From NCBI GenBank assembly GCA_003260075.1, contig QLIY01000222.1, positions 62,001-126,000 on the forward strand: a DNA stretch of 64,000 nt, in the 5' to 3' direction. The notes under the pieces are model-generated. The model did not search any database. It had not been told where the DNA came from and saw only the letters and a program-made list of their open reading frames with translations. A program made the position numbers and the translations under genes. Below are positions 14,401 through 29,200 of the stretch, piece by piece (the stretch's first letter is position 1; each line of letters begins with the position of its first letter). This stretch comes from Phallusia mammillata (taxonomy: Eukaryota > Chordata > Ascidiacea > Phlebobranchia > Ascidiidae).

Positions 14401-17400
14401 TTCAAAGCCAGGAAGCGTGGGAAGCTTAAATTGCTTTCGGCAAGTTGCGCAATGGTGTTTGAAAGCTTAAAGTAGAGGATTGCAGATCACGTATGCAAGG
14501 ACATTTTGCCAACTAGGGCGCTATTTTTAGTGATCATTGGCTTATTTGCACCCACGACTTCAATTTAAAGCTGTCGGTGGGGTTACGAACTTGAACCTTG
14601 TGGTAGTGGCAACAATGCTTCATTTAATCTGTCATGTGTCAGACCATACACACAATATGTGAGCATTAGGCGGTTTTCAAAAACATCACTTAGGAGTACT
14701 GCCTATCAGGGTCAACTGCACAAATTATGTTTCGCTCGGTGACCCGCATAAGTTACAAACATTCGTCGGTGGTGGTCTGTAAAGATCAAAGATAGTGTGA
14801 AAATTGCACTGTATGTTTTTTATATATATATTTAGAAGTCAAAATTTTATCAATATTTCTGCACAAGAAGCGGTTGATTTGGACGGATAATTTAAAAAAG
14901 GGAAAATAATGCAAATTCGGAGAAGGCCTTTTGATGAGTTTCATCTCTGTTTTAGTTAAACTTTCAGCTAACCGATGACCTAATGTGACTTTTGCTTGAA
15001 CATACGTCCGGAATTTTAAGTGCTGTAAGTTATTATAGCAATGAAAAATTACCAACATTAGGAGATGCTTGCCCCAAAACAAGTTTTCTAGAGAAAAGTA
15101 CATTCGTGGAAGCGCAGCGTTCCGTTTCGAAAAGCATGATTTCAGAAGCGTTCCAGCAGGCTGGCAGGAATATGCTATTGAGATATGTAGCATAACATTT
15201 TTGATGCCACAGGAAAGCCACAAAGTCCGCGACAACGCCGCAAAAATGTCGACCCATATTTGAAACAAAATTAGGCCAGTTTCGTTCCTCAAACGCTCTG
15301 CCTGTGTGGGTTCATCCAAGCATGTACCTGCTGCAGTTCAAAGCAATTTTGGTGCAACTCGTTAAATTTTCAGGTTTACCAGTCTTTTATCGTAAAGCGA
15401 ATCGACTGTAAAAATGGTCTGCGGACAACAATTGTTTCGGTAAACAACGGAAATGTACTTTAAAAAATACTTATTTGGACTAAAAACGCGGGTAAACTTC
15501 AAAACCAGCGGAATTTAAGCTTAAAAACCCGAAATATCCTATTTAGTACAGCTGCACTTCTGGCCAACCATTGGAATTTGACCGCAATGCGTTTTGTAAG
15601 TGGAAAGTACAGGTCCAAATACGGAAGAGACTACTCCAATTCACGGCTGTCAATGTCTGCGTCTTAAGTTCGTGACACAAATCGCGCATGACACACTGAG
15701 TGTCCTTGATGCATGTGGGAACAAACCTGCCACTGCACACGAACCGGCTTTGCACTATCTACAGGTGTGGTGGATTATATGAAAGCCGGTGATCAAAGAA
15801 CCGACATCGTTTTTCCGATCCCAAACAAATCGTTTGTTTGTCATGTGCGTCGCGATGCACCTGGTCGGAGATAAGCAAAAAGGGAATTATTCTCCGATTT
15901 GTCTGGTCAAAAGAGATGGATGGTGATAGTATCGGTCCTACTTATATCAGAGTTGAACAAAAGGATGGAAGGAATCTGTTTGACTGACTACCCAACATCA
16001 TGTCTGACTATACCTGACCTTTAAAAAAATGAACCAATCGTAATAAGTGTAGACATTGTGGGAGAGTTGTACCTTGAAGTTTATATTTTTGTTGTTAATC
16101 TCGAGATAGAGGTATTTAACGTTGAAAATTAAACACACTGAGTTTAAGACTAAAATTACCTAATGAGGCAACTAAATTTTCCAATGCGAATACAAAGGTC
16201 CCTCGAAACCAAAATCCTGCAAAACATTAACGTCAAATGGTGTTTGTGCATTTTTAAGTCATGATGGACGTTGTACAAAATTGTTTGCGATTTGTCTCTT
16301 ACACCTCATTATTGATGTATTTTTCACACGCTCCAAACATCACCTCTGAGCTTCAATTTACTCTCAGGTGCAGCCACTATCCAAACTTCGATCATCAGTC
16401 GAAGAAAATTGCGCACAGACTGGCAATGCGTCTCTCTTAATTAGCCTGCAACACGCCAATATTGGTTGTTGAGCCGACTGACCGAGAATTATGAGGATTA
16501 GCTGGCTTATCTGGAAGATCTTTGCATGACCGTCTAGCCTTGTGCTGTTGCTCTTGGATGTCAAGTCCATCCTCATCAATCCCGACTGCTCGATTGGAAA
16601 CGAATTCTTGTTCTCAGTTGGTTGATTTGTTTTCGATTGCGCAAGTACCTTTACAAGTGATTGTAGTCATGATTTAACTCAGGAAGCAGGCCTTAAGAAA
16701 AGTTTGTACAACAGACCTAAGTTTTGGACAATCCATGTGAGGTAATGAGAACAGGCGACATCCATGCAAGCGTTGCGTAACAATCAAAAGTGCGAAATTT
16801 TATTTGTGTGGATGGTACAGGTTGTAGTTGAAAAAATACCTCATGTAAAAAAGCAGTTAGTGTTTTGGGCGGCCAGGGATGATATTTTTTAAATATCACG
16901 CTCTGCAAACCAAGCGTATATGAAGCAAATCGACCCTTGCTGACACTGCATGAAATCTATATATACAAGTAAGGGAGAAATTGTTCATAGCACGCTTAAA
17001 TTAGTTGCCCGTATTTCCTAAACTTCTAATTTGATAGTAGAACAGTAGCGGTTGTGTTCCCATGAAACCACCGCAGACCCGAGTCACCAAATGCGAAATA
17101 CGGCAACAAAGCGTCCAAACAATCACGCAAAAATCCGACTTCCCGCTGTGACGCCTGTTTCTTGAGTTTGGGTTCAGCCTTGACCGGAACAAAAGCAGAC
17201 CGAGACCCGCCAAACAGTCGCTGAAAGACAAACCTTCGAAATAGGAGCACAAAGATTTGACCTTGCCATTTAGGGTCGCTTGACAATGTCAATACTTCCC
17301 GGGCAGGGCACGGCAGTAGCCAACATGTCAACACCCAAATTTGATATATTTTTAGTTCCTTCGCGGTCTTAGTCGTGCATGCTTCGTTTCAACCAACTGG

Positions 17401-20152
17401 TTTCGGTCTTTTGTTAGAATATAAAGTTCATTCGTAGGCACAGGTGCCGTTTTGTTTATTTAGAGCGCTTGTTGGACTTGTATTATTGCGTATTCTTCCT
17501 GCTTGGAATCAATACTGTAAAATTCGTAAAACAGAAGAGGCATTATACAGCTCATTTTATATTGTCAAGCAGACTACAATGTAAAAGTGCCACATATGGT
17601 TGTTTTCTCAACATCGCAATCACCTAAACAATCTCACACAAAGATCTTCACAAATAAAGTTCAACTATAATTGACGGTTTCCGAATTTTCACGAAAGTCG
17701 AATTTTCTACCTGTTTTTCGTGTGCCATAAAAGGCCATTTGTCGTTCTAAAATGGCGTCATTCTATCTTCGACAATATTTATGCAAGATCAGCCACCGAT
17801 AGCCGACGACCGTAAACGTCGCCGTCGACATTAATCCTATTGTGCGCGTGTCCCCATTGTTGTCAGAGGGATAAATGATGGAAAGCGGCGCGACGAATGG
17901 ACTCCATCAAAACAGATATCTCCAAGTTCCTCCTTTCGGCTTCGCCAGCCAGTTGACATTGGGACAGAGTCATTCTATATGGACACGCCCTTGTTTAAAT
18001 GCAATTTGCAGAGTAAACACTATGTTCGTTTGTTGGACGATTGTTACCCGTTTCCACAGTTTTTATTGCTCTTTTATTTCCTTTTGTTCTTCTTCTGCTA
18101 ACACAAAGCACAGTGGTTAGGGAATTTTTGCCCAGTCAAACCAGAATTTTATCTGTGGGAAATGGAAACCTTTTGTGTTTGCGCTGGACATATTTAGATG
18201 TTACCTAAAAAATTACCTTTGCAATTAACTCTTCGCGCATTTTTTGAAGATTAGAAGTAAATAGACAGCAAGAACCTGTGCCAAACTCACCAAAACAAAT
18301 ATAAATTTTCGATGGTCTTGACGAGGGACATCGTAAGCAGTTTCAAACACTTGCAATTCAGCCGCAGATAGATGGTCTTATGTTGCGAGTAATAATATGA
18401 ATGCATTACAGGGCATATCGTGTCTCAAATCCCACCCATTACGCGATAGCAGGTTCATTACCCAAGCTATTTCCTCTTTTGCTACAGGTGTTTATCCTGG
18501 TGCAAAACTGCCATGACCGAGTGTCGCTGTTTTTCCTCAAAGCTTGCTGTAATCAATTAGTTCCAAAGCCACCGTAGCCCCGGTTTTCTTAAGGAGTCAC
18601 CCAAATCGGAATTGATGCGTCAGAGAAGTATCTTTTAACCTGATTTGCGGTGATCCCCGTCCAAATTGAAATGTTTCTCTTCGTTGCTGAAGAACAACTT
18701 CGTGTGAACGATTACTTTTGGAAGACAAATAATTAAGTGTTGTTGCCAAAAGCAGGTATCCGATGCTTGTGTATAGGTTCTCTGGTGTTCTTCTGCCACG
18801 GCAAGGGGGGGGGGATGCCAAAAGCAGCTATCCGATGCTTGTGTATAGGTTCTCTGGTGTTCTTCTGCCACGGCAAATAACTCACAGGTTAACGTTATTA
18901 GCATTTGTTGAAAAGGTTAAACCAATTAAAGTCTCCGCGATTTCACGTCAAAGATAGTTGCGTCTCGTCTTCAAGGTTACATCTGCTCATGTATTTGGTA
19001 CATTGGTCCAATGGTGTGTTACGGTCATTCGTTTGTGCATCATCTTTCTTGGAAAAAACCTTTTACTTTCCAGTCAAACGGCCGCATCAGCCACGCCAAC
19101 CGACTGTCGCGAATTGAAATGCCACCGAGTTTGTTGTCAAAACAGATGAACGGGCCATTTGATGCCACGATAATTTGTTTTCATCACTTTAGTACCCAAT
19201 AGTGCATTTCCAATTTCAACCTTAAGCTCATTGTCACATTTATCATTTGCCTCTGCCAAAACACACACTAAAAGTTTACAAAAGGTTTCGGTTGTACGAT
19301 TGCGGTTCCAATTACGTTCCGCATTCAGGATTTTCTCCTTTTGCATACATATACCGATTCGTTTATTGGTTTCCGTGTGCTGTTAAACGCAGCACGGTCT
19401 GTGCCAACGACCAAGCTTATAGTTTGTTTTGAAAACTTGTGCTAAGATTTCGGATGAGAATTCAGTTCCGACATTAAGTCTGTGGTCTCGTTAATTTGCT
19501 TGATTTATGTGTTAAAATCTCTAGCGAATACCGCGGGCTTGCCAAAACTCGAAAAGGATGAAAATGCTTTTATCCTAACCACTTAATACATTGGTTCTCA
19601 ACTCGTTTTCGGTTATGGACTACCAACTCAATTAAACCATTTCCAGCCATTTCGTTGCATCATTACATTTTGAGTAAGGATAAAGTAATACAGACCACAA
19701 GCAATTGAAATGTATTACGAGAATGTCCAACGCTTATTTAGTTGATCATCAAATGTAGTGGACAACCTGTAGACCACAAAAAAAACCGTTGACTACCAGT
19801 TGATAACCACTGCCTTAACAAGTTCATAAAAAAACAAAATATAAATTTGCACAGTGAAAATTTACTTTTTATTTGCAGGTCGTCTAAATTAAGTAAAAAG
19901 AACTCGCTAATTTTAAATTAGGCTTTTGAACACAGTTTAAAAGCAATTTTTGTTTCAGGTGGTCGGATGTGATGGACAAATCGCATCAGGAATGAAAGTG
20001 GACAAATGTGGTGAATGTGGGGGCAAAGGAGCTTCATGCAGTTACCGTGACGGTAAGTAGACGTAAGGATACATTTTCAAGTGCGAGTGGTTACATTTAT
20101 TCCACAACTTTTTAAATCAATAGTTTAGCACCATTTGGTATTGTATTTTGTA

Positions 20153-20214
<62 letters not shown>

Positions 20215-23200
20215 AATTTTCAGGACATTATCGCTTCCAACCTGCTACCAACGGTTTTCATCTGGTTAAAGTGATTCCAGCTGGAGCAAAGTTTATTCAC
20301 ATTACAGAGGAAGGGAGAAGTCCAAGTTATCTAGGTAAGAATACAAATTTAAACAGATTTCAGTTGGAGCTTGTTTTGTATTAATATTTTAGGTACGTGT
20401 TAAAATTGTTCCTGTGCTCTCAATTCGCAAAATCTTGTATGACAAATATATGTGGAAGATGCTAATACAGTCCTCGGGTTTTACGAATATTTACGTTTTC
20501 GACATTTACTTCAAGTGTCGCTCAAGTTTAATGCCCGGTCGTATAAGGACAATGCAAATTGTCGATGATTACAGCGATGTCAAATTATAGAGTAGCAACT
20601 CCACAAAGTCTCAATCTTGTACTTGTTTATAGCAGTTGCACCACAAAACCGATTGACAAATTCCGAACACAATACTTAAATTTGTAAATTGTAATCTTGG
20701 CGCCGTCTTTTTCCAATTTTGAGCAATTTCTTTCGTGACTTTGTGTCGTTTTCGCGTTTTTATAAGTGTTTTACGGAGATAAAATCTTACACATTGATTT
20801 AATGTAAAAATCCCAAGGGAAACTCCATTTGATGTCATGTTTCTTGTTTCCAACGTGCCTTAGAAAAACAAAGTTCTGTCCGTTTACTGAACATTCCCAA
20901 CCTCTTACCAGTAACGCTTAATTTTCATGCGCAAATTCGGAATTTCATTATATACAAACACAGACAATCCGAAATTCCATTAAATAACAGACTCTCTCAT
21001 CCACATAATACCCCGGCTCATATTTGACAACGTGATGATCTGCGGTACAACTTAATCCAAACTTGCAGCGATTTTTCTCTTCGCAAGTAATCCCAAGTCC
21101 CATAAATTGTTATAAAATAGGGCTGCCACAAGTGACAGAAGATTTCAACATTCGACCGAACCCCGACCCACTCCCATAACCTGTTTGCGGCGTCGCACCT
21201 ATACAAGCCTAGTTGGGACAAACAAACCGAGCAGATCTGTTGGCGCAATAAAGCTGTTAAAATGTCGGGGCATTTAAGTTTTGACATGTTATTTTTTAAA
21301 CCACTTTCAAATAAAATATACAACAAATCACATTCAAAAAACTTGTAAGAGAAAATTTGCGATGTAATAAACAACAAAAACATGCCACAATATTCACATA
21401 TTTTTGATCACATTTCAATTGAATAGGTATCTAAATGTTTAGCTTCGGTTTGGTACTACCAGCAAAAAATAATTTTAGTTAAATCGTAAAAAATATGTCA
21501 GCAAAAAAATAATTTTCGTTAAATCGTTTAATACTGCAATGTAAAATTACGAATATATTTTGGTAAAACCCACAAAAAATTAAGGTTACGTTACATGTAA
21601 AAAAACAAACAAATATCACGTTAAGAAAATGTGTTTTTTTATTCTCCAAATCCCAAATTGCGAACCTGACTCATTACCGCATCTTAACTAACCCAAAGCG
21701 CGATCACGTGTTCACGTTGTCTTGACAACGGGGCCCTTGAGGGTCGAAATTCCGTGTCGCTGAATGCGCGGAAGCTTAGATGGAGTGCTTCCTCTAATCC
21801 CTGGCAAGCGGTGGCCTTCTGTAATGATGAGAGATGTCTTGGACTTTTGCCCAAAGTGGATACTTCTAGAGCTAGTTGTACGTGCTGGCTGTTGTTGCCG
21901 AGAGATCAGAGAGTGTTTGAGATTAACAACGATCTCAGGAGACATAAAGGGATGCTGTTGCTTTGACAGGCGACTGTTGCTGCGAATGATCATTCTTAAT
22001 TGAAAGTCGATCGCTCTTACTTTTGGTAAAGGTTTCCTATATTCCGACGTAAATTGTTTCAACTGAGTGGGTTTAAAGAGGATGATTGTAGTTCTTTTCG
22101 CGGTTTTGAACTTTTAAGTGTGCAAACACATTACTCACTTGTTAAGTAGTTTTTTTTTCTTATCTGAAGTTTTGTTTCCTAAACCCGAAACTAAACAAGA
22201 ATTTAACTCGATCCAAGAGTATTCGACCTCTTTAGTTTAAGTAGGCTTTGCGTGGTTGCCTTCACCTTCCTATCCGGATTTTTATCAGCTTTTGCGTTTG
22301 TCCAGCAACAAAACCAGCACACGATAACGCTAATGCAGTCATATTCCCTACGGAGAATGAAGAACTTTGACATTTCCACCTCAAAGAAGTCCGCAATTCC
22401 GTAAAACGCAGCGTGGATTAACCCGACTTATCGCCTAGCCATCAAATGCCACCGCGCCTTCGTTGAATATACAACCTAGCTCTCTTTGCGCGCTGCAGCA
22501 GTTCATATCCTTTTCTTGTTGTGTGTACCTAGCAAATTTGATGCTAAACAACACTACCGACCGCCTACGCAATTTTGAACACAAATTAGGTTAACCGAAA
22601 AACGTTCTTCCTTCTCCGAATAGCACACAAAGTTTTCCTAGTCTTTTGTGTGAATTTGAAAACGTGTCTACCTGCTGATTCGTTAGAGGTGCGGCCTGCC
22701 CCAAACGTGACCGTGCTTTCATTTGTTCCCTTATTTAAGTCAAATATAGCAAACCATGGAGTTGTTTGGGCTTATAGCAAATACAAGCCACTTATTTGAG
22801 GTCATTTTGTAACGTTATATAATGTAACAGGTTTAAATGCGTTTTTAAATTGAATTACAAATGTGCGTTTTGCTGTGTAGGGAGGTGTTATTTTAACTAA
22901 CATTATTTAGAAGTAGGACTTATGATTTTAATTATGGGCAATCAACCACGCCACCAAAACTGGTATCTTATGTGGGGTCCAATCACTTGACACATTCTGA
23001 CAGAAAAGGCGTAATCGGCTTAACGGCGGATTCCCTAGATGCTCCCACCCTAATTTTGGCGCACCAACGATACCTCTGTAAATGAGCCATACCCCATACA
23101 CTGCACGGCTCATCGGTAAACTTCTTAAGGCCACACCGGAAAACCGTGTCTTGGAGCTTTCGCCAATTTGCTGGAATGTATCCAATTTTACACAGATTGA

Positions 23201-26200
23201 CTTAAACATTTTGTTGCAAAGTTGGATTCTTTAAAAGTGGACTTTTTCCCAACAGAATTAAAGTTTTGATTGGTTCCTCATTAAAAAACAATACTCCCAA
23301 TAAAATTGTATGGACGCAATACATACTATTGTAGACGTTTTACTGTTGCCAGCATCATCAATGCACACTTGGTTCTCTGGGTGGGTTCAGATATATCCAA
23401 GTTGACTTTTAATATCAAAAAACTATGGTCAACAACTATCTACATTAACAACTTTCAAAAACAACAAATAATGCATTTGAAAGGACTTTTTGTCTACTTA
23501 TTCACGGAATGCATGAGCTCAAGTATTTTGTCAACATCCTTTCAAACAAACACCAATATCTATGAATCACTTATGTTTTTCCAACTACCGGTCGCTGTGA
23601 TTATTGCTAATCCACTGAAGGAAAACAACATCCTAACGTGCCTTTTATCACGTTCAACATCCACACAAGTCCATGTCTTGTACATCAACACACATCCAAG
23701 ACGGACAAGAAACCGGGTCGTCAATTAGGCCGTACGCGTGTCCGTCGACAGACGCAAACCAGGTACCGAAATCCCGCCGAAACAGGCTTACGTACACATA
23801 CATGCACTTTTCCGACAGCCGGAATGTTGGTAGCCAGTCAGGAATCATCCATCACTCCAACCGCAGGCCGTCACAACCCGATCGAGGGCCGATGTCGCGG
23901 TTTGTGCCCATACTCGAGCAATCGGTTCTCACTCACTTGGATTGAAGGGGCACAAAACCACACAACCCCAGCTTCTTGGAACTCACGCCTCTTGTTTCAC
24001 AGGCTCTTCAGTACACAGAAGGGTTACGGCAATTCGTCGTTCTGTCAACCGCAAAGTTCTTTGCAAGTGGCAGTCGGGCTGTTTGTTATTTGAGTCCAGG
24101 GAATTGTATGTAACTCTATTGTTTCGTGGTTCAAAAAGTCGAACTTCACAGATCGCTTTCCCCTGTTTACTAGAACGCTGTTTAAAGTCGTATTACCAAA
24201 CAAAATATAGACGGCGAGTTGAAAAGTTTTGGTTGCAAAAACTTGACCAAAACTAATGAGGTGCGTTAAACCACAGCCACGCGAAAACAGACATAAAATT
24301 CGTAACACTGTGAAACAGAATATCGCGCCTATTTGGAAAATTACTCTGACAAATCCCCAACCACAACAGAATGCCATCGTGGTGTGTCATACCAACACTC
24401 ATCCATTTGAAAAACAATACCCCTGGTAATGACCTTGTGGTCGATTTCCCAACATTGGCTTCAAATCATTCCCCTTTCTGTTGCAGAATCTGGAAAATGC
24501 CGCCGGTCTGTTGAGAAGCGGCGTAAATTACACAGGAGATTTATATCTTTTCTCTGTGGTTGTCTTGTAGTTTGTACGATCGACCGCCCATCCTAATTGC
24601 TTTTTGCCTTGAAAGAGCTCTAATAAGGATCAATGTATTGCTTTCAAATACCGTTAAGCGCTTGCCGACAGGAAACAGACAAGCGTTCAATTTACATTTT
24701 TTAAGCAGATTTTTTAAATATAATAGAAGCTTATGCACGCTTGTTGCCCCAAGCAGTTAATAACAGGGCGCTTTGTCACACCTGACTGCTCGCAGGACCA
24801 CATTAGTTGCCTTGATCATCATTTCGTGGGTTTTGGTGGGCGTTTTAACCTTCAGCTTACTGCGGCACCCCACAAGTAGGTTTCCGTATTTGTGGCGGCC
24901 TCAGACGGCTCCCGTTTAACAATGATTGGATTTGCCCATTGCAAGTGATACATGATATATTTTACCGGTGTACAGTGGTATACACATAGATTTACTTCTG
25001 TGTCATCACTTAACTGGAATACAAAATACTTGTTTTTTGTTTTTTCGCTGAATAAAATCTGCTACTTTGTTTTCTTGCTAAACTTTGCTTTAGGCATAGG
25101 GTGCGAAAAATTGTCTTTGCCTAATATCATTACTCGTTTAAAATATTTCTTAAAATACTTTATTACAACTAAATGTCTTGAAGGTTTCCCTGATAACGCT
25201 TCGTTTGTTCGCAATTTTACAAAGCAAACGCAAAAACAAACTGATTCGGCAGAGTTTTTACCTGATGTTTCGACAAGTCCATCCATCATATTCTCAAACC
25301 TCGGCGACCCTGTTAATCTTCAGAAGATGTTAAGTCACCGAAAAGCACCTTAAACCAAATGAGCTTTGAAGCCCTCGCGCCCGTAATCCGCAAAAGCTAA
25401 TTTCCTTCAACGTTTGTATACTTCTGTTTCAAGTTTTAGCGTTGTTTTTCTTGTGCTGAACGAAGGCCGACATGAATATGTACACATTACTTAGTTTTAG
25501 TCTTGTTATATTTTGCGGCCCTAGCGAGTGTAACTAGCCAAATGTCAGTATTGTTTGCTGCGTCGCTCAGCACAAGATTATTATGGGCAAACATGATCAC
25601 GAAAACAAAATGGCCATTCTCAGTGCGTTTGGAAACCGGCATTTCTCCGTTCGCCTAATTCCCAAATACTCAAAAATGCACGTTTTTCACTCATTTTAAA
25701 ACACTGCCCTAGCTATCACTTTGCACTAAAAAAACTCAACTGGAAATATCAACACCAACCGATCTTACAACTTATTTTTCAGCCCTGCGCTCAGCCAATC
25801 CCGGGAAAACGATGTACGTCAACGCCGAAGTGAACCAAGGTCGACCTGATCCATCCAAGAGGTATCTTATTGCTGGCACGACCTTCACCTATGACCGTCC
25901 GTTCAATAGCGACAAAGGAGAGTCACTGATCGGCGATGGACCTACCAACGAACCGTTAGAAGTATTGGTAAGTATCGTTGATTTACTTGATTATGTAACG
26001 TAAAGCTTTAGCGAATATTCCAAATCTGTGGCAGTTGTTTGTGTGATGCACTAGTTTTGTCAAAGGCGAAAACCTCATTTCTGTTAACGTCTACAACTTT
26101 AATGTCAATTTTAAACTTAGTTTTTGTCCTTTAACAACCCTGTACACGAAAAATGAAATTTAACTTAGCGGTTGAATTAAAATCGTTTCGTGTAACCGGC

Positions 26201-29200
26201 ACAAGTGCGGATATTTCTTCTAAACACAAACCAATCCCGCAGTCCATTGAAAGGCTTCCGATTTGCGGCCACCTTTAGATATAAAAGCAAAAATGCATTG
26301 TCTGGGTGGCGCCGCCAACGGTTTTGCCACGAGTCAATATCGGTCTGTATGGAGTGCAGGGAGTCACAACGAGTGGTTCCCATGGATCCCGCTATCGCCC
26401 TAACTGCACTTGACATTGGCTCGCAGACCGGCAGTCGTTTAATACCCACTTGTGTAGTCGAATCCCCGCTGATCCTCCCGCTTCCAGCCCCGATACCGGG
26501 GACAAAGAACGACGGAGTGACAAATTGAGTCCGTTTCCGTTGATCCAGCTTATCTTGAGCTCTCCGGACGCGTCCGACAGCCCGGTTTGTTGGACCTTTG
26601 TTTCAAGAGGGGAGTTTATCGTTTTGGCAACGCCAGTTGGTTGCGCTTTATCGCTGCCAAACGCTCTTGAGCAAATCCTGAAGGATTGTTGGACAGGGGG
26701 AGGCAAATTTGCTTTGTGTTGTAGTTGAACCTTGGAGATAAAACAAGACCCTTAGCAGGAAGATACCACTTCCTCAATATATGACCACACTGCCATGCAT
26801 TGTTACAGTTTATCATCAGAAGTAAGGTTTATTAGCTTTTTGGGGCTAGGCATGTTTAAGTTGGCCCAAATTTCATGTAAAATAGCCGACACTTGAACCC
26901 TTTTACACCCTTGCGCATTTTCTGGGTTGTTTGTCACCGCGAGCTACAACATCGTAAAACGACTGTTAAACTACGCAATGTTTGTTAAAACACGGCCCAC
27001 TTGCGTGACGACCCATGTGTTTATAAATGATCTGAAACACAAACCAACATGAGCCATAAACAGCAGTTGTTTTCGGCTCACAAAAATGTCGCTTACTTCC
27101 TTATGAGGATACGTTGAGTTTTACGACTTAATGGTAAACTCTTAATCGTTGGTCCACATACTGGTGCTTCCTGTCATGTCCTACAAGAAAAATAAGATCA
27201 GTTACACAGATACAAACATACGGAAAACAAGGAAAGATGCCACTGTGTCTCAAAGTCCAGGAGCTACTGTTTGATCTCGTAGCGCTGGCGAGAAGCGATC
27301 CATCATGCTTGAAACTCGTCGTGGACCGGTGTAGTGTTTACCCACGGGAAAGCGCAAACAAAGCGGCGATCGTAAGCGTCAAAGTCCCAAACCAGAGATG
27401 CCAGAGATGTAGCTGCTGTAAAATCACAAAAAAGGACCTCGAGTTTCAGTGAGAAGACCGAATTTCGTTAAAGATGACAAAATGTTTTGAGATCCTTTTT
27501 ACCTTCTTGTTTCCTTTATTGAAAGATCGTGTCTACGGACCATTTATATGTACATTTTCCACCTCACACCAATCCATAGGAATAATGTTATGGTATTTGT
27601 TTGGGAATTCGAATAAGGTTAAGTCCCACATGAGTCATTCAGGCATTAATCTCGGTCCTTAAGCTAAATATCCGGCGCCACCGCTCTTTCCGATTGTAAT
27701 CAAAAGCACCACAAGGACACAGATTGATGGCGGTCAGCACACGACAAACAGGGCTTCCTTGTTTTACCCTATCTGTGTGTGTAAACCGGCCTCGGCGCCT
27801 TTTTGGAAGATTCTCCCGACCGTTGCGCCCACTCGACCCACGACCGCCGACGAGTCGAGTGCCCACATACACCGCCGACTTCACACAGAAGTCAGTTCAG
27901 GCTCTTTGAAGATGGGAAGCACCTGGTTGCGAAAAGAGTTAGTACGTCAAATGTGCGCAAGTGCGTTTATACGGAACAGCTGTTTCACAACTTGTCTTAA
28001 ACCTCTAGTGTTCTATAAATAGCTGTAAATCTCGAAATTTTTGGATAAGGCCAACAACGTTTAATGCCCCCTTCTACTTCGTGTTTATTTCCGAAGTGAA
28101 CAGATGTTGCATTGTATTCCGTGGTTCGGGTGCAACGACTTGAACAAGCCATCGGGTGCAACGACTTGAACAAGCCCTAACCAGAACGGGTATATGGTTG
28201 CTGTAAAAATGATTTACTGTGTGTACAGTGTAGGCGTTTCTGGGTTTTTTACAATAAAATCTCAATGGTGTGTTGGTTTTCAACACCAATTGTTGTTTGC
28301 GAAACGCTTGCAAAGTTTTGCTGCCGTGTCGTGTTTGAAAACTTTCCACGAATGCCTGTAGGTCCAAATTCACAACCATTTATGGCGGTGTATTTTAAAC
28401 CATCTACGGAATGTTACATATGGTCAGGCCGTATTCAAATTCAGCTGGTTGTTTTTCCCGAGGTCTGAGCAACCTCGTAAACGTAAACCACAATAGTTGT
28501 GCGTTGGCGTTTTCAAGCACCGGGGCCATGGCACATTTACAGCAAGAAGATTCTTCCGCCACAGCACGCTTTAAAATAACCTTCACCATGACCTTAGTTG
28601 CTTTCATAAAACACGACGTTCACCTGCAGGTCAGGATGAGATAGTGAAGCTATCTTTTCCATCACAGCATTTATTCTTGTGCATACACTTTCAAGGATTA
28701 CTGAAATGGCACGTTCGCTTATCGCAGGTATCGGGTCGTAAATTAATGAGCAGCTTTTGGGCGATATTTTGCTATTTTTCACCTAAAGTTGCGAACTACG
28801 GACTTAGAGGCACCGAGGTTCGGTTTGGATAGTAACTGCACCTCACTGTTGCACGGGTCTGACACAGCGCCATGTTTACCTTTCGCAACCCACATCGACC
28901 TGCGTTTAGTCATGTGTTGTTCTACGAAAAACATCTTGCGGTGGTCCTAATCTTGACTCTCGGATGCCTTCTGTTGTGGCGATGGTGGTCTTGCTGCTTC
29001 AGCAGATGCAGACACAATTTGCGTGTTTCCGCTGTTTTATTCTTCCATGTTTATTCTTTTTTGTACTTGACTGCAAACTTTTGGTCAGGATTTTTTGTAT
29101 ATGTAAAGCGGGTCACAGTTTAGAATAATACATTGATAGTTAATGTCCATTTGTAACTACACAACTGTAGGCTAAAAGTGTATAGATATCACTTCAATAA

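Larger units (their letters stand above)
8402..19958 (+). other. Intron 1 of ADAMTS-like gene (11.6 kb)
   Basis: By far the longest intron in the window; it carries two of the short G-run duplications (near 11220 and 18810). ADAMTS-like proteins normally have a TSR and a fuller cysteine-rich module before the position of exon 2, so phase-0 exons could be hidden here, but I could not find a CxxxCGGG-type TSR motif. A GC-richer patch at 13293-13737 is open on both strands without recognisable content. Confidence 0.55.

Noticed and set aside
14786..15319. 177-codon minus-strand frame, the longest unassigned one
   Set aside because: AT-rich, no domain or motif recognised, and it overlaps shorter frames on the other strand. 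It is only moderately longer than chance frames in this window.
21712..22062. 116-codon minus-strand frame rich in Ser, Arg and Gln
   Set aside because: Composition is suggestive of a coding tail, but no clear acceptor/donor pair or family similarity is visible, and a plus frame overlaps it.
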